A stretch of DNA of 48,257 nt from Prochlorococcus sp. AG-409-B13 (GCA_003216035.1 QCJM01000008.1:1-48257), one strand, 5' to 3'; positions 1 to 9,171 are shown, numbered from the stretch's first letter. Translations and numbers: made by a program. Notes: generated from the sequence alone by a model not told the origin.

Positions 1-131
1 GAATCAATTAAGACTGTCGGCACATGCTTCAAGGAGAGTCCATAGAACCAACAATAAAAATCAGCCAATCCAGATTGACATCAAATTCAAATGTACTCTG
101 CGATTGCCAACTGAGAGCTTGCGAAGACATT

Positions 132-404
132 TCAACCAGTCTGTGTATTATCACCTTCCAAAAGAGCATCAAGAGTTATTGCAGAGCGCACGAGCGCCTG
201 GTATTTATTTAAAACACGACGATTTCTATCCAACCACCTTGCAGGGTCCTCTATCTGAGAAGTCCCAGAGCTTCCATCCATCCTTGGCGCCTCTGGATCC
301 ATCAATTCCAAATCATCCTGCTGTTGAATGAGGGCAATCAATAATTCATGCAGCCGTTGCCGCCTCTCAGAATATTGATTGATCTGATTATTTGAATTCT
401 GCAA
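132..404 (-). CDS. Small conserved hypothetical protein (90 aa)
   Basis: A 90-residue soluble protein read from a TTG start at 404. The composition is credible: a heptad-like helix (RRQRLHELLIALIQQQDDLEL) near residues 15-36, an acidic/Pro segment, and a second helix ending near the C-terminus. It has no membrane segment and I recognise no catalytic motif. It is divergent from cobL, with about 80 bases between the starts. I recall similar short proteins in marine picocyanobacteria but cannot name the family. The first in-frame ATG is well inside the helix, so TTG or another upstream non-ATG codon is the likely start. The plus-strand frames here are antisense shadows. Confidence 0.6.
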   Translation of the reverse strand: MQNSNNQINQYSERRQRLHELLIALIQQQDDLELMDPEAPRMDGSSGTSQIEDPARWLDRNRRVLNKYQALVRSAITLDALLEGDNTQTG

Positions 405-413
405 AGATCTTTT

Positions 414-457
414 AGGAGTAAGGACTCCTATTCAAAACAAGAACAATCTAGGAGTCC
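414..457 (+). promoter_or_regulatory. Alternative inverted repeats in the cobL leader
   Basis: Three complementary blocks lie upstream of cobL: AGGAGT (414-419), GGACTCCTA (422-430) and TAGGAGTCC (449-457). The middle block can pair with either outer one, as a short 6-bp hairpin with a 4-base loop or a 9-bp hairpin with an 18-base loop. These are mutually exclusive structures. No U-run follows and it is not a recognisable cobalamin riboswitch. Its role is unknown. It could also act as a dyad operator for the divergent pair. Confidence 0.4.
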
Positions 458-487
458 AAAAATCTTTAACTACAAGCGCAGAGTCAT

Positions 488-1786
488 GTGATGACTAAGA
501 ATTCATCTCCAAGCCCTATCCATGTCATTGGTACGGATGCATCTGGGTTAAGGAACCTACCGTTATATTTAAAAACGCTTGTTCTTTCAAGTAAAAGCAT
601 TGCAGCACCGAGAAGGCTTTTAGAAGAGCTACCCCAATGGTGGGGCAATGAATCCACAAACGACCAAATCCCAGAATTTGTAACTACTGACAAGCCCAAC
701 GAATTAATTAAGTGGCTAAAAGAAAAAAAAGACTTAGCAATAGTTTTCGCCAGTGGAGATCCACTTTGGTTTGGAATTGGCAGAGTTTTACTGGAAGCAT
801 TGCCTTCACAAAGACTAAAGTTTCACCCTTCTCCAAGTTCGCTCCAACTAGCTTTTGCTCGACTAGGTAGACCATGGCAAAACGCTAGTTGGATAAGTCT
901 GCATGGACGAGACCCCTCTCCTCTTGAAAAACTTTTAAAGAATCGCCCCAATGCTTTAGCTATCCTTACTGATCCTGGAAGGGGAGGTGCAGAAGAAGTA
1001 CGAAAAATCCTTCTTACCTCAGGATTAGCAAAAACTTATACTTTTTGGATATGCGAGCGCCTAGGCCATCCGCAGGAAAAAATCCAGGAAATATTTACTA
1101 ATTCAGGTCCAATAGAAAACATTCACCCTCTTCACATCGTAATCCTAATTGCAAAAACTCCCTCAGGATTAAATCCAGAAAGTATTCCTCTTTTTGGGAT
1201 AGAGGACGACCTCTTCTTACATCATCAAGACAGGCCTGGACTCATGACAAAAAGAGAAGCCAGAGTGCAAATACTTGCCGATTTGGAATTACCTAAAAAG
1301 GGAATATTATGGGATTTAGGAGCTGGAATAGGCACTATTGGATTAGAAGCACTTAGGTTGAGACCTGATTTGCAACTTCTAGCTGTTGAAAAACGCGTTG
1401 GTGCAAGTGCTTTAATCCAAAAGAATGCGAATCGGCTAGGTTTAAAGCCAATAAAAATAATTGAAGCAGATGCCCTGGAACTGATTAAAAGTTCTGAACT
1501 ACCTCATTCTTTAGAGAAACCAGACCGCGTGATACTTGGAGGGGGTGGTGATTTACGAGGCCCTTTATTGAAATTAATTCTTCAAAAACTTCGCCCAGGA
1601 GGGATTGTAGTCATTCCTCTTGCGACAATTGAAGCTATTTCAGAACTTAGATCAATATTTGAATCAACCAACTGTCCTTTTAGATTGAGCCAACATCAAA
1701 CCTGGCGTGCTATTCCTCTGTCAAATGGAACAAGGCTCTCGCCAAATAATCCAATTTTTATAATGAAAGGAACTGTACCAAGCTAA
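488..1786 (+). CDS. cobL: Precorrin-6Y C5,15-methyltransferase (decarboxylating), CbiE-CbiT fusion
   Basis: This enzyme methylates C5 and C15 and decarboxylates the acetate side chain of the corrin ring in cobalamin synthesis, using S-adenosylmethionine in the cytoplasm. Residues about 10-220 are a tetrapyrrole (corrin/porphyrin) methylase domain, CbiE type, with SGDPLWFGIGR at 89-99. Residues about 240-430 are a Rossmann methyltransferase, CbiT type, with the SAM loop WDLGAGIGTIGLE near 274-286 and a later LGGGGDLRGP. The 432 residues fit a two-domain CobL. The first codon is GTG 488, followed at once by ATG 491. Either could be used, and an out-of-frame ATG overlaps at 486. Prochlorococcus makes a B12-type corrinoid, which fits. 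Confidence 0.93.
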   Translation: MMTKNSSPSPIHVIGTDASGLRNLPLYLKTLVLSSKSIAAPRRLLEELPQWWGNESTNDQIPEFVTTDKPNELIKWLKEKKDLAIVFASGDPLWFGIGRVLLEALPSQRLKFHPSPSSLQLAFARLGRPWQNASWISLHGRDPSPLEKLLKNRPNALAILTDPGRGGAEEVRKILLTSGLAKTYTFWICERLGHPQEKIQEIFTNSGPIENIHPLHIVILIAKTPSGLNPESIPLFGIEDDLFLHHQDRPGLMTKREARVQILADLELPKKGILWDLGAGIGTIGLEALRLRPDLQLLAVEKRVGASALIQKNANRLGLKPIKIIEADALELIKSSELPHSLEKPDRVILGGGGDLRGPLLKLILQKLRPGGIVVIPLATIEAISELRSIFESTNCPFRLSQHQTWRAIPLSNGTRLSPNNPIFIMKGTVPS

Positions 1787-1800
1787 TTCAATAAATAAGT

Positions 1801-2709
1801 TCATTGACGATCAGGCTTAGCTATATGGGGCAAGCCCCAACCCAATTTATTTCGAAGGACTTGGAAGAATTCATGATCCGCCAATCTCACAAATTTAACA
1901 GGATGAAGACTACGTCGAATCAAGACCCTATCTTCTGGCCAGACATAACAACCGGCACTCCCATCAACTACCATCATTAATCTTTCAGGGGTAGCAGGAA
2001 ACACCGTCACAGGTTCTTGATCACTAAAAACAAGTGCTCTAGAAGCAAGAGAATGAGGAGCAATAGGCGTTAATTGCAAAACCGGACAATCTGGAGTAAT
2101 TACTGGGCCTCCAGCGCTTAGTGCGTAAGCAGTTGATCCAGTAGGAGTTGAAAGGATTACTCCATCAGCAGATATATCTACTGGTGCATGTCGGCCTATA
2201 GAAATCTCAAAATGACACATGCTTGTTAATGGCTCTCTATGAAGAGCCATCTCATTCAAAGAAAGAGCCTCCCAGCGTCTCTGATCTCCACGCAAAACAC
2301 TTACAACAAGGCTTGTCCGCTCTTCAATTGTCCACTGCATAGACAAAACCTGTTCCAAAGCTCTTTCAAGATCTGCCAGATAAGCCTCTGCAAGGAAACC
2401 AAGGTGACCAGTATTAATTGCAAGTATTGGAACTTGAATTGGTGCGGTTTGACGTGCTGCAGAAAGAACAGTCCCATCTCCACCTAACACAATCGCAAAC
2501 GAGATTGAGGAATCAAACCCATCAGGAACACATGCGTTGTAACCACGCATGCGCATATGTTGATCTGGATTAGCAAATCCAACCATGCCACCTGAGCTGC
2601 TAGCTCTCACAACAATGTGACCAGAGCTTTCAAGCCGCTTTTGAATGGAACTAGCTGTCTCAACAGCTAGTTCCTTTCCATCATTGACGATCAGTCCTAC
2701 TCGGAGCAC
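1801..2709 (-). CDS. nadK: NAD kinase
   Basis: Phosphorylates NAD to NADP, the main electron acceptor of photosynthesis. The family signature GGDGT is at residues 76-80, followed by INTGHLGFL near 98-106, the NE of SLNEMALH at 152-153 and the [16 protein letters not shown] loop in the C-terminal half. At 302 residues it is normal for a cyanobacterial NadK. The start is GTG at 2709. An ATG 10 bases upstream is out of frame. It ends 14 bases from the cobL stop, so the two genes are convergent. pheS lies upstream on the same strand, about 100 bases away. Confidence 0.95.
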   Translation of the reverse strand: MLRVGLIVNDGKELAVETASSIQKRLESSGHIVVRASSSGGMVGFANPDQHMRMRGYNACVPDGFDSSISFAIVLGGDGTVLSAARQTAPIQVPILAINTGHLGFLAEAYLADLERALEQVLSMQWTIEERTSLVVSVLRGDQRRWEALSLNEMALHREPLTSMCHFEISIGRHAPVDISADGVILSTPTGSTAYALSAGGPVITPDCPVLQLTPIAPHSLASRALVFSDQEPVTVFPATPERLMMVVDGSAGCYVWPEDRVLIRRSLHPVKFVRLADHEFFQVLRNKLGWGLPHIAKPDRQ

Positions 2710-2811
2710 CGATCGACATTTTCGAAGTACAAAATCATTTTAGTGAGGTTTGACCTATTTTCGCCTCCCGAATCAATCTGATGAATTATTAGGTTGAATT
2801 AAAAGCCCAAT

Positions 2812-3819
2812 TCAGAACTGCTCCAGGAAACGAAGATCACTGGTATAAAGCCTTCTAATGTCGTCAATCCCATGGCGAACCATGCAAAATCTTTCAATAC
2901 CAAGACCTGCAGCAAAACCACTCCAGCATTCAGGATCCAGTCCCAGCCCTTCTAAAACCGCTGGGTCTACCATTCCGCATCCCATTACCTCCAACCACTT
3001 CCCTCTCCACTGAACATCCACCTCTACAGAAGGCTCGGTAAAAGGGAAATAACTAGCTCTAAACCTTATAGGCAGATCACCAAAAAAAGCCTTTAAAAAA
3101 GCCATAACAGTTCCGCGTAAATGACTGAAATTCAATCCTTTATCAATAGCCAAAACCTCAACCTGATGAAAAACTGGGGAATGGGTCGCATCAACCGCGT
3201 CACGTCGATAGACCCTTCCAGGAGCAACAATTCTTACTGGAGGTTTGTTCTCCTCCAAATAACGAATCTGCACTGGAGAAGTATGCGTGCGAAGAAGTAA
3301 GTTGCCATCTAGATAAAAAGTATCCTGCATATCCCTCGCAGGATGGTCTTCAGGAATATTTAAAGCTGTGAAGTTGTAATGATCATTCTCAACCTCAGGG
3401 CCTTCAGCTAACTGATATCCCAATCCAAAGAAAAGATCAACTATGTCCTCAGTAGTAGTAATTAATGGATGACGGTGGCCCACTGGGACCCCACTAGCAG
3501 GGGCCGTCACATCAATTGTCTCTCGAGCCAACAAACCAGCTAAAGCTGCTGATTTCAAATGTTCTAACTGCCCAGAAAGCAATCCCTGCAATTCTGTCTT
3601 AAGAACATTTGCTCTCTGACCAACCAATGGGCGTTCCTGAGAAGAAAGCTTACCCATAGATCCAAGGACCCCAGAAAGTCGCCCCTTCTTTCCCAGAAAC
3701 CCCACACGAAGTTGCTCTAGTGAGTCAATATCATTAGTTGCAGAAATCTGCTTCGCAGCTTCTGCCTCCAAAAGGTCCAGCTCACCTAATAGTTGATTGA
3801 GAGAGACGTTGTCACTCAC
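2812..3819 (-). CDS. pheS: Phenylalanyl-tRNA synthetase alpha subunit
   Basis: Catalytic alpha chain of the alpha2beta2 phenylalanyl-tRNA synthetase. The N-terminal coiled-coil region (residues about 1-90) precedes the class II core. Motif 2 is seen as [20 protein letters not shown] followed by FHQVE. Motif 3 is [20 protein letters not shown] at the C-terminal end. The 335 residues match the family. The ATG at 3819 is convincing because MSDNV leads directly into the helical arm. pheS is divergent from surE across about 70 bases. pheT is not in this window, as is usual in cyanobacteria. Confidence 0.97.
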   Translation of the reverse strand: MSDNVSLNQLLGELDLLEAEAAKQISATNDIDSLEQLRVGFLGKKGRLSGVLGSMGKLSSQERPLVGQRANVLKTELQGLLSGQLEHLKSAALAGLLARETIDVTAPASGVPVGHRHPLITTTEDIVDLFFGLGYQLAEGPEVENDHYNFTALNIPEDHPARDMQDTFYLDGNLLLRTHTSPVQIRYLEENKPPVRIVAPGRVYRRDAVDATHSPVFHQVEVLAIDKGLNFSHLRGTVMAFLKAFFGDLPIRFRASYFPFTEPSVEVDVQWRGKWLEVMGCGMVDPAVLEGLGLDPECWSGFAAGLGIERFCMVRHGIDDIRRLYTSDLRFLEQF

Positions 3820-3890
3820 GGCGAAAAGATCTGAACTAGAGACTTTAGGCAGTCATCGCGACTAAGTTCCAATGAGAGCGTATATACGCA

Positions 3891-4700
3891 ATGAATTCTC
3901 TACGAATTCTGATCAGTAATGATGATGGAGTTTTTGCTGAGGGGATCCGCGTCCTTGCAGCGATAGCAAACGATCGGGGGCACCAAGTAACTGTTGTATG
4001 CCCTGACCAAGAGCGCTCAGCAACTGGTCATGGACTCACTCTTCAATCTCCTATAAGGGCTGAACGAGCTGACGAGCTATTTGCAAAAGGAGTAACTGCT
4101 TGGGGATGTAATGGCACTCCTGCAGATTGCATAAAACTTGCTCTCTTCGAGCTGCTTACGGAAAAACCAGATCTCGTCCTATCAGGTATCAACCATGGTC
4201 CAAACCTAGGTACAGATGTTTTCTGCTCAGGAACGGTTGCTGCAGCTCTAGAAGGAACACTAGAAGGGCTACCTTCACTAGCTGTAAGTATCGCTTGCTT
4301 CCAATGGCGAAATTTCCAATATGCAGGGGAGTTGGCTATGGATGTTGCTGAAAATGCAATTCAAAATCAATGGCCAGAGAAACTCCTACTAAATCTAAAT
4401 ATTCCTCCAAGTGAACCTAAAGACATGAATCCAGTCCGCTGGTCTCGCCTATCGATAAGGCAATATCAAGAACAATTTACTCGGCGTTTGGATCCGCGTG
4501 GAAACACTTACTTTTGGTTAGCAGGAGAGGCAATCAAAGATCTTGAGTCAGCAGGAGATGGGCCTTCTGATTGGCCTACAGACGTAGCTCAAATAGAAGC
4601 CAATGGCCCATCTCTCACACCAATACAACCAGATCTTTTTTGGCGTGGCCCGATTTCAAACCTTCCTAAATTACAAATAAAGAATCAACTCGTGCGATAA
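3891..4700 (+). CDS. surE: 5'/3'-nucleotidase SurE
   Basis: Metal-dependent phosphatase that removes phosphate from nucleoside monophosphates. The N-terminal metal site is ILISNDDG (DD at 11-12), followed by GHGLTLQSP and the conserved [20 protein letters not shown] block, which carries the Asn/Ser ligands. The length of 269 residues is normal. Its last 16 bases overlap the end of the convergent DUF3611 gene, a tail-to-tail arrangement. Confidence 0.94.
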   Translation: MNSLRILISNDDGVFAEGIRVLAAIANDRGHQVTVVCPDQERSATGHGLTLQSPIRAERADELFAKGVTAWGCNGTPADCIKLALFELLTEKPDLVLSGINHGPNLGTDVFCSGTVAAALEGTLEGLPSLAVSIACFQWRNFQYAGELAMDVAENAIQNQWPEKLLLNLNIPPSEPKDMNPVRWSRLSIRQYQEQFTRRLDPRGNTYFWLAGEAIKDLESAGDGPSDWPTDVAQIEANGPSLTPIQPDLFWRGPISNLPKLQIKNQLVR

Positions 4701-5248
4701 ATACGTTGAAGCAACCAAAGAGAAAAAATCAACCCAATTACATGAGCGAACAAAACTTGAGTATTACTTAATACTGAAAGCATTTCCAAGGAAGTTATCG
4801 GATAATTCTCCATAGCCCTCATACCAGCACCTATTGAAATTCCAGGTGCTTGCATCGAAGCCTGAACAAATAGCGCACCAGCTAACGACTGATATCCCAC
4901 TGAGGCGAATACCAAACCCAAAACATCTCCAATTAATCCACGCTTCAACAAACGACTAGTTTCTCCTCTGGTTGGTCTAACAGAACTATCAATTGCCCTA
5001 CCAGTGCGAACTATCAACCAACCCTGCCAAAGGCTAAATATCAAGAAGAAAAAAGCAAGAGTAGTTAAGGACAGCCCTGGACCAAGCCCCAATGCTCGTT
5101 CGGAATTGCGAGCTAAGCTGCTACCAATATTGTTAAAAAGCAATACCCCAACAACTACAACACCAAGAATGGTCTGAATCCAAAAGCGTATCCAACCCAT
5201 TCTCCGCATTCCCAAGGAAAGCAACTGAAAGTCACGTTTGTCTGCCAT
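4685..5248 (-). CDS. DUF3611 family membrane protein
   Basis: A 187-residue integral membrane protein starting at [11 protein letters not shown]. Four hydrophobic stretches are visible: about residues 21-41, 60-80, 110-140 and 165-182. A conserved-looking [18 protein letters not shown] loop lies between the second and third. It matches my memory of the cyanobacterial DUF3611 family, whose function is unknown. The frame stays open upstream to 5416, but that would overlap the divergent ribF and add a non-conserved tail, so ATG 5248 is preferred. Confidence 0.78.
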   Translation of the reverse strand: MADKRDFQLLSLGMRRMGWIRFWIQTILGVVVVGVLLFNNIGSSLARNSERALGLGPGLSLTTLAFFFLIFSLWQGWLIVRTGRAIDSSVRPTRGETSRLLKRGLIGDVLGLVFASVGYQSLAGALFVQASMQAPGISIGAGMRAMENYPITSLEMLSVLSNTQVLFAHVIGLIFSLWLLQRIYRTS

Positions 5249-5309
5249 CCGAAAAATATGCGGTGGTGATTCAAACTTGCCATCTAAACGCGCAATTTGC
5301 ACGTCTCCC

Positions 5310-6227
5310 TTGATCCCCCTCTGCTCACCTAGGCAGGCACGTGTTCCGACAGCTTTAGCTCTCGGAAGTTTCGACGGCCTACATGCCGGCCATACTCGAG
5401 TGATTGAAGCAATCACTCGAGATACTCCTGGGGTTCCAACGGTAGTAAGTTTCTGGCCGCATCCTCGTGAAGTGCTTTACGGAGAATCACGTTTACGACT
5501 AGACCTTCCATCCGAAAAGACTTTGCTCCTAGAACCACTTGGCGTTGAGCAGCTTGTATTAGTGCCATTCAATCTTGAATTAGCAGCCCTTAGCGCAAAA
5601 GAATTTGTAGACAAAATGCTTTTACAAACACTTAAAGCAAATCGCATTGCAGTAGGTGCAAACTTTCGATTCGGACGAAATCGAGAAGGGGATGCGTTCA
5701 CTTTGAAAGAGCTTGGAGAAAGCGCTGGGGTAGAAGTTTCAATAATTCCAATCCTTAAAGATAGTGAAGGAAGAATGAGTAGTAGCCGTATCCGTTCAGC
5801 CCTGGCTTCAGGCAATCTCCAAATTGCACAGAAACTAATGGGCCGCCCATATCGCTTTCGAGGAAGAGTTGTTAAAGGACGTGGAATAGGGCAAAAGCTT
5901 GGTTGGCCTACTGCAAATTTACAAATTGATGGGCGCAAATTTCTTCCAGGTCTTGGCGTATATGCAGCGAAAGCGTGGATTGATAACAAACAAACTCTCT
6001 TTTCAGCAGTTATGAATTTGGGCCCTCAACCAACCGTAGATCCCACTTCCCCCTCTGCAGTAGAGGTCCACTTGTTAGATCAGGACTTAAATCTCGAGAA
6101 TTGTGAATTAATAGTTGAGCCTGTCAAGAGACTGCGTGGTCAAAAGCGTTTTGGAAACCTTGAAGAACTAAGTTCACAAATTCAGACCGATGCAAATTCC
6201 ACTCATTTGGCCTTGAAATCCCTTTAA
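5310..6227 (+). CDS. ribF: Bifunctional riboflavin kinase / FAD synthetase
   Basis: Converts riboflavin to FMN and then FAD. The N-terminal nucleotidyltransferase begins with LALGSFDGLHAGHTRVIEA, the HxGH-type adenylylation site, followed by the FRFGRNREGD segment and SSSRIRSAL. The C-terminal riboflavin kinase barrel shows GRGIGQKLGWPTANL and GVYAAKA. The TTG at 5310 (reading M-IPLCSP) gives the usual short lead into the first strand, 305 residues. The frame is open back to 5238, but that would run into the divergent DUF3611 gene. The 60-base gap between the starts must hold both promoters. Confidence 0.93.
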   Translation: MIPLCSPRQARVPTALALGSFDGLHAGHTRVIEAITRDTPGVPTVVSFWPHPREVLYGESRLRLDLPSEKTLLLEPLGVEQLVLVPFNLELAALSAKEFVDKMLLQTLKANRIAVGANFRFGRNREGDAFTLKELGESAGVEVSIIPILKDSEGRMSSSRIRSALASGNLQIAQKLMGRPYRFRGRVVKGRGIGQKLGWPTANLQIDGRKFLPGLGVYAAKAWIDNKQTLFSAVMNLGPQPTVDPTSPSAVEVHLLDQDLNLENCELIVEPVKRLRGQKRFGNLEELSSQIQTDANSTHLALKSL

Positions 6228-6239
6228 GAACCAGGAATT

Positions 6240-6359
6240 TCAAACAGGAGAAGGGTATGCATTGGCCAATCCCCATACAACAAAAACCCCTATCCCTCCT
6301 AACAAAACAATCCCCCAAATCAAAACATTCATAGTGCTCTCTGAACTATCTTTCTGCAT
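6240..6359 (-). CDS. Single-pass membrane microprotein (39 aa)
   Basis: The 39-residue frame starts MQKDSSEST, has a hydrophobic segment (NVLIWGIVLLGGIGVFVVWG, residues 11-30) and ends LANAYPSPV. A GGAG lies just upstream, with short spacing. This layout (a short polar N-terminus, one helix and a short Pro-containing tail) is typical of the many tiny thylakoid or plasma-membrane proteins of picocyanobacteria. It fills the ribF-thiE gap on the opposite strand. The function is unknown and it is not a photosystem subunit that I recognise. Confidence 0.6.
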   Translation of the reverse strand: MQKDSSESTMNVLIWGIVLLGGIGVFVVWGLANAYPSPV

Positions 6360-6394
6360 TTCTCCAAAGCCCATGCGATCCTGCCAAGACTGGC

Positions 6395-7441
6395 ATGAAT
6401 TTGATGTCTGTAACCCCAATGCCAGAACAGCGTGTTGCTCAGCTGATAGATGCCAACCTCGATAGGGCTCGAGAAGGTTTGCGAGTAGTTGAAGACTGGT
6501 GCCGTTTTGGCCTACATAGAGAGGACTTAGTAATAACCCTCAAAAATTGGCGACAGGAATTAGGCCAACATCATCTTCCGAGATATAAGCAAGCACGCTC
6601 AACCCAGTCAGATTTTGGGATAGGACTAAAGCACCCTTACCAAGAAAAACGCACATTCCCCCATCAAGTAGTAGAAGCAAATTGTGCCCGAGCACAGGAA
6701 GCGCTTAGAGTCTTAGAGGAGTTTGCTCGTCAACCAGACCCTAAACTTGCTGAAAGTGCTTCAAATATTCGATATGGACTTTATGAACTTGAATTAACTA
6801 TTATCAACGCCACAAATGGCACTGAGAGACGTAAAAAGCTTAAAGACTGTCACGTCTGCCTAATTACTGAGACACAAACAGATCTAATCGATACAATTAC
6901 AGCTTCACTTGAAGCAGGTATACAAATGATTCAGTACCGATGTAAGAATACTAATGACCTAAAAAAGTTCGATGAGGCGCAATGTTTAGCCTCAATTTGC
7001 AAGCGATTCAAAGCATTATTCATTGTCAATGATCGAATTGATATTGCGCTTGCTGTAGAAGCTGATGGCATTCATTTAGGGCAAGATGATCTTCCCACTG
7101 ACATAGCAAGAAGCCTTGTAGGGCCAGAGCTATTAATAGGCAGAAGTACACACAGCATTCAACAGATTCATAAGGCTGATCAAGAAGGCTGCGACTACCT
7201 AGGGGTAGGACCAATTTTTCCCACCAACACTAAACCTGAACTTAATCCAAAAGGTCTTAGTTTTGTTCATGAAGCTTCTAGAGCGACATCAACCCCTTGG
7301 TTTGCGATTGGCGGAATTAACAGTTCAAACTTAAAAAGTTTATCTAAGGAAGGGGTCAAAAGAGTAGCTGTAATAGGAGCAATTATGAATTCAAAGGATC
7401 CTGCATTAGCTACAAAAGAAATGCTTAAAGGGATGTCATGA
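6395..7441 (+). CDS. thiE: Thiamine-phosphate synthase, cyanobacterial two-domain form
   Basis: Joins hydroxymethylpyrimidine diphosphate and thiazole phosphate into thiamine phosphate. Residues about 148-345 are the TIM-barrel ThiE domain, with MIQYRCKN (phosphate/pyrophosphate site), FIVNDRIDIALAVEADGIHL, IGRSTHS, GPIFPT and IGGI. Residues 1-145 are the helical extension found in cyanobacterial ThiE proteins, marked by ANLDRAREGLRVVEDWCRF and its echo ANCARAQEALRVLEEFAR. That extension looks like an internal duplication. The stop overlaps the thiS start as ATGA, so translation is coupled. Confidence 0.94.
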   Translation: MNLMSVTPMPEQRVAQLIDANLDRAREGLRVVEDWCRFGLHREDLVITLKNWRQELGQHHLPRYKQARSTQSDFGIGLKHPYQEKRTFPHQVVEANCARAQEALRVLEEFARQPDPKLAESASNIRYGLYELELTIINATNGTERRKKLKDCHVCLITETQTDLIDTITASLEAGIQMIQYRCKNTNDLKKFDEAQCLASICKRFKALFIVNDRIDIALAVEADGIHLGQDDLPTDIARSLVGPELLIGRSTHSIQQIHKADQEGCDYLGVGPIFPTNTKPELNPKGLSFVHEASRATSTPWFAIGGINSSNLKSLSKEGVKRVAVIGAIMNSKDPALATKEMLKGMS

Positions 7442-7644
7442 AATTAAAAATAAATGGAGAAATCAAATCCTTATGTCCGAAACCTTCTAACCTTTCAACA
7501 GTCATAAATTTATTAGGGCACCATTCTCGCTTAATTGTTGTTGAGTTCAATGGGGTAATACTTCCCCCAAAAAACTGGACCACCCAGGAAGTAAAAGATG
7601 GCGACATCCTAGAAATTGTAACGATCGTTGGAGGAGGTTCCTAA
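7438..7644 (+). CDS. thiS: Sulfur carrier protein ThiS
   Basis: Ubiquitin-fold sulfur carrier that donates sulfur as a C-terminal thiocarboxylate to thiazole synthase. The 68 residues show the ThiS pattern KINGE, VVEFNGVILPPKNW, DGDILEIVTIVGGGS. The C-terminus is GGG followed by a terminal Ser, whereas the active form needs a terminal Gly (see findings). It is coupled to thiE by a 4-base overlap and thiG is not in the window. Confidence 0.9.
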   Translation: MKLKINGEIKSLCPKPSNLSTVINLLGHHSRLIVVEFNGVILPPKNWTTQEVKDGDILEIVTIVGGGS

Positions 7645-7670
7645 AGTCAAGTGAACCGCCAATCAATCAA

Positions 7671-8636
7671 TTGGCTCGAATTTCAAACTTCCTCTCCAGC
7701 CTCAGTCCAAAACGTTGGCTAGCTGCAGCAATCATTCCTGCTCTAACCCTAGGTCTGGTCCTTTTCAATCCTGATCCAACCTTTGCAGCTTCAGGTGGTC
7801 GCATAGGAGGTGGAAGCTTCCGTGCTCCATCCATGCCAAGAACTGGAGGGTATGGAGGTGGAGGCTATAGAGGTAGCTACGGAGGATATGGGGGAGGCTA
7901 TAGAGGAGGCGGAATGGGCTTCCCATTCATCGTTCCGATATTTGGTTTTGGAGGAGGAGGGCTTTTTGGCTTTTTAATTCTTATGGCGATAGCGGGAGTA
8001 ATAGCTAATTCAATTCGCGGAGGTATTTCCACATCAACTAGCAACTCAACGGCGATTAATGAGCGTTCGCCTGGCCAAGTAACAATGATTCAACTTCAGT
8101 TAGGCCTTTTAGCAAGCGCTAAAGCCCTACAAGAAGATTTGCGCAAAATCGCTGCCAATGCTGATACTGGAACCCCTTCTGGACTGCAAAAGGTACTTCA
8201 AGAAACCACTCTTTCTCTTTTGAGGCAACCTGATCTGTGGGTATACGCGAACGTCGAGACAGGGAGAGTTCCATTCTTCTCAGCAGAATCAACCTTCAAC
8301 CGACTCTCAATGACAGAACGCAGCAAGCTATCTGCAGAGATAACTTCAAATGTTTCAGGGCAGCGAAGCTCTAATGAAATTTCGAAAACACCCTCGGGGG
8401 AAGCAGACGCTACGAATGAATACATAGCAGCGACACTCCTAGTTGCCTCTCGGCAACAACTCAAACTCAGCGAATCAAATAATATTTCCGACCTACAAGA
8501 CAACCTGCGAATCCTTGGATCCCTTGCAGCAACTGACTTAATTGCCTTAGAAGTCATTTGGCAACCAGAAGGACAAGGAGAAGTTCTTACTGCCGAAGAA
8601 CTAGTAACCGCCTATCCAAATTTGAAGCATTTGTAG
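7671..8636 (+). CDS. DUF1517 family membrane protein
   Basis: A 321-residue protein with an N-terminal hydrophobic signal or anchor (residues about 18-40, ending DPTFAASGG). A low-complexity Gly/Tyr/Arg stretch follows at residues 43-82, then a second membrane segment at about 84-115 (FPFIVPIFGFGGGGLFGFLI). The soluble C-terminal half contains GQVTMIQLQLGLLASAKALQ and LLRQPDLWVYANVE. This order matches DUF1517, found in cyanobacteria and chloroplasts with no agreed role. The start is TTG at 7671, 26 bases after thiS, so it may be cotranscribed. Confidence 0.85.
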   Translation: MARISNFLSSLSPKRWLAAAIIPALTLGLVLFNPDPTFAASGGRIGGGSFRAPSMPRTGGYGGGGYRGSYGGYGGGYRGGGMGFPFIVPIFGFGGGGLFGFLILMAIAGVIANSIRGGISTSTSNSTAINERSPGQVTMIQLQLGLLASAKALQEDLRKIAANADTGTPSGLQKVLQETTLSLLRQPDLWVYANVETGRVPFFSAESTFNRLSMTERSKLSAEITSNVSGQRSSNEISKTPSGEADATNEYIAATLLVASRQQLKLSESNNISDLQDNLRILGSLAATDLIALEVIWQPEGQGEVLTAEELVTAYPNLKHL

Positions 8637-8663
8637 GGGGCGACCATCCTAAAAAAAGCCCCC
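8636..8663 (+). terminator. G/C hairpin after the DUF1517 gene
   Basis: GGGGGC (8636-8641) can pair with GCCCCC (8658-8663) across a 16-base A-rich loop that overlaps the stop codon. An A-run follows on the plus strand rather than a T-run, so it is not a classical intrinsic terminator. It may protect the 3' end or mark transcript processing. Confidence 0.35.
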
Positions 8664-8765
8664 CAAAAAAAAACTTCACAATTTCTTTCGCCAAAAACGT
8701 GCAACAAGAACCAAATCAGGGCTTCCTCACAATTAACTTTAGGGACCTAATTTTATTTTTTAACC

Positions 8766-8933
8766 GTGTCTGCCTCATCACGCCCAGAACCACGCACAAT
8801 GAAGTGGGAGAGCAATGGTGAGCTAGCCCATCGCGACCTTTCAGAGTTAGTAAGGCGATTGCTAGATGTTGAATCTTCCAACCACGGCAATGAGCTTTCA
8901 CGACTTGGGACCAAATACGACGATAAGGACTGA
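8766..8933 (+). CDS. Conserved-looking small acidic protein (55 aa)
   Basis: A GTG-initiated frame of 55 residues, beginning MSASSRPEPRTMKWE with a helix DLSELVRRLLDVE in the middle and an acidic end KYDDKD. The codon use and helix pattern are protein-like and it fills a gap that otherwise has no gene. An internal ATG at residue 12 is an alternative start. No signal or membrane segment is visible and the function is unknown. I believe similar short proteins occur in other picocyanobacteria but cannot check. Confidence 0.6.
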   Translation: MSASSRPEPRTMKWESNGELAHRDLSELVRRLLDVESSNHGNELSRLGTKYDDKD

Positions 8934-9000
8934 TTTTCCTTTTTACCTCTTGCGCCTAGGGCATAGATAACCCACCTTCTATGCATTGAACAAAAATTCA

Positions 9001-9171
9001 ATGGCTGGTAGAGCAATGCAATGGGTCAATACACCGGTGCTAATGGAAGCGCTTTTAAGATACGAACAAAATCGACTACCCCGTTCTATGAAGCTCTGGG
9101 TCGAACAAATACTAGATATCAACCCTCATAAGGGATTAAGTAACTCACGAACAAAACAAACCCATCATTAA
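9001..9171 (+). CDS. Small hypothetical protein (56 aa)
   Basis: It begins MAGRAMQWVNTPVL with an amphipathic helix (LMEALLRYEQNRLPRSMKLW) and ends 7 bases before the convergent larB stop. An in-frame TTG five codons upstream is another possible start. The pattern of hydrophobic, Arg and Glu residues suggests a real helical protein, but I recognise no family. No clear Shine-Dalgarno sequence is present, which is common in this genome. Confidence 0.5.
   Translation: MAGRAMQWVNTPVLMEALLRYEQNRLPRSMKLWVEQILDINPHKGLSNSRTKQTHH

Noticed and set aside
104-331. Plus-strand frame opposite the first gene
   Set aside because: Antisense to a more protein-like minus-strand frame, with no recognisable features.
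5249-5416. Longer N-terminus of the DUF3611 protein
   Set aside because: It would overlap the ribF coding region, and the residues do not look like a membrane-protein start.
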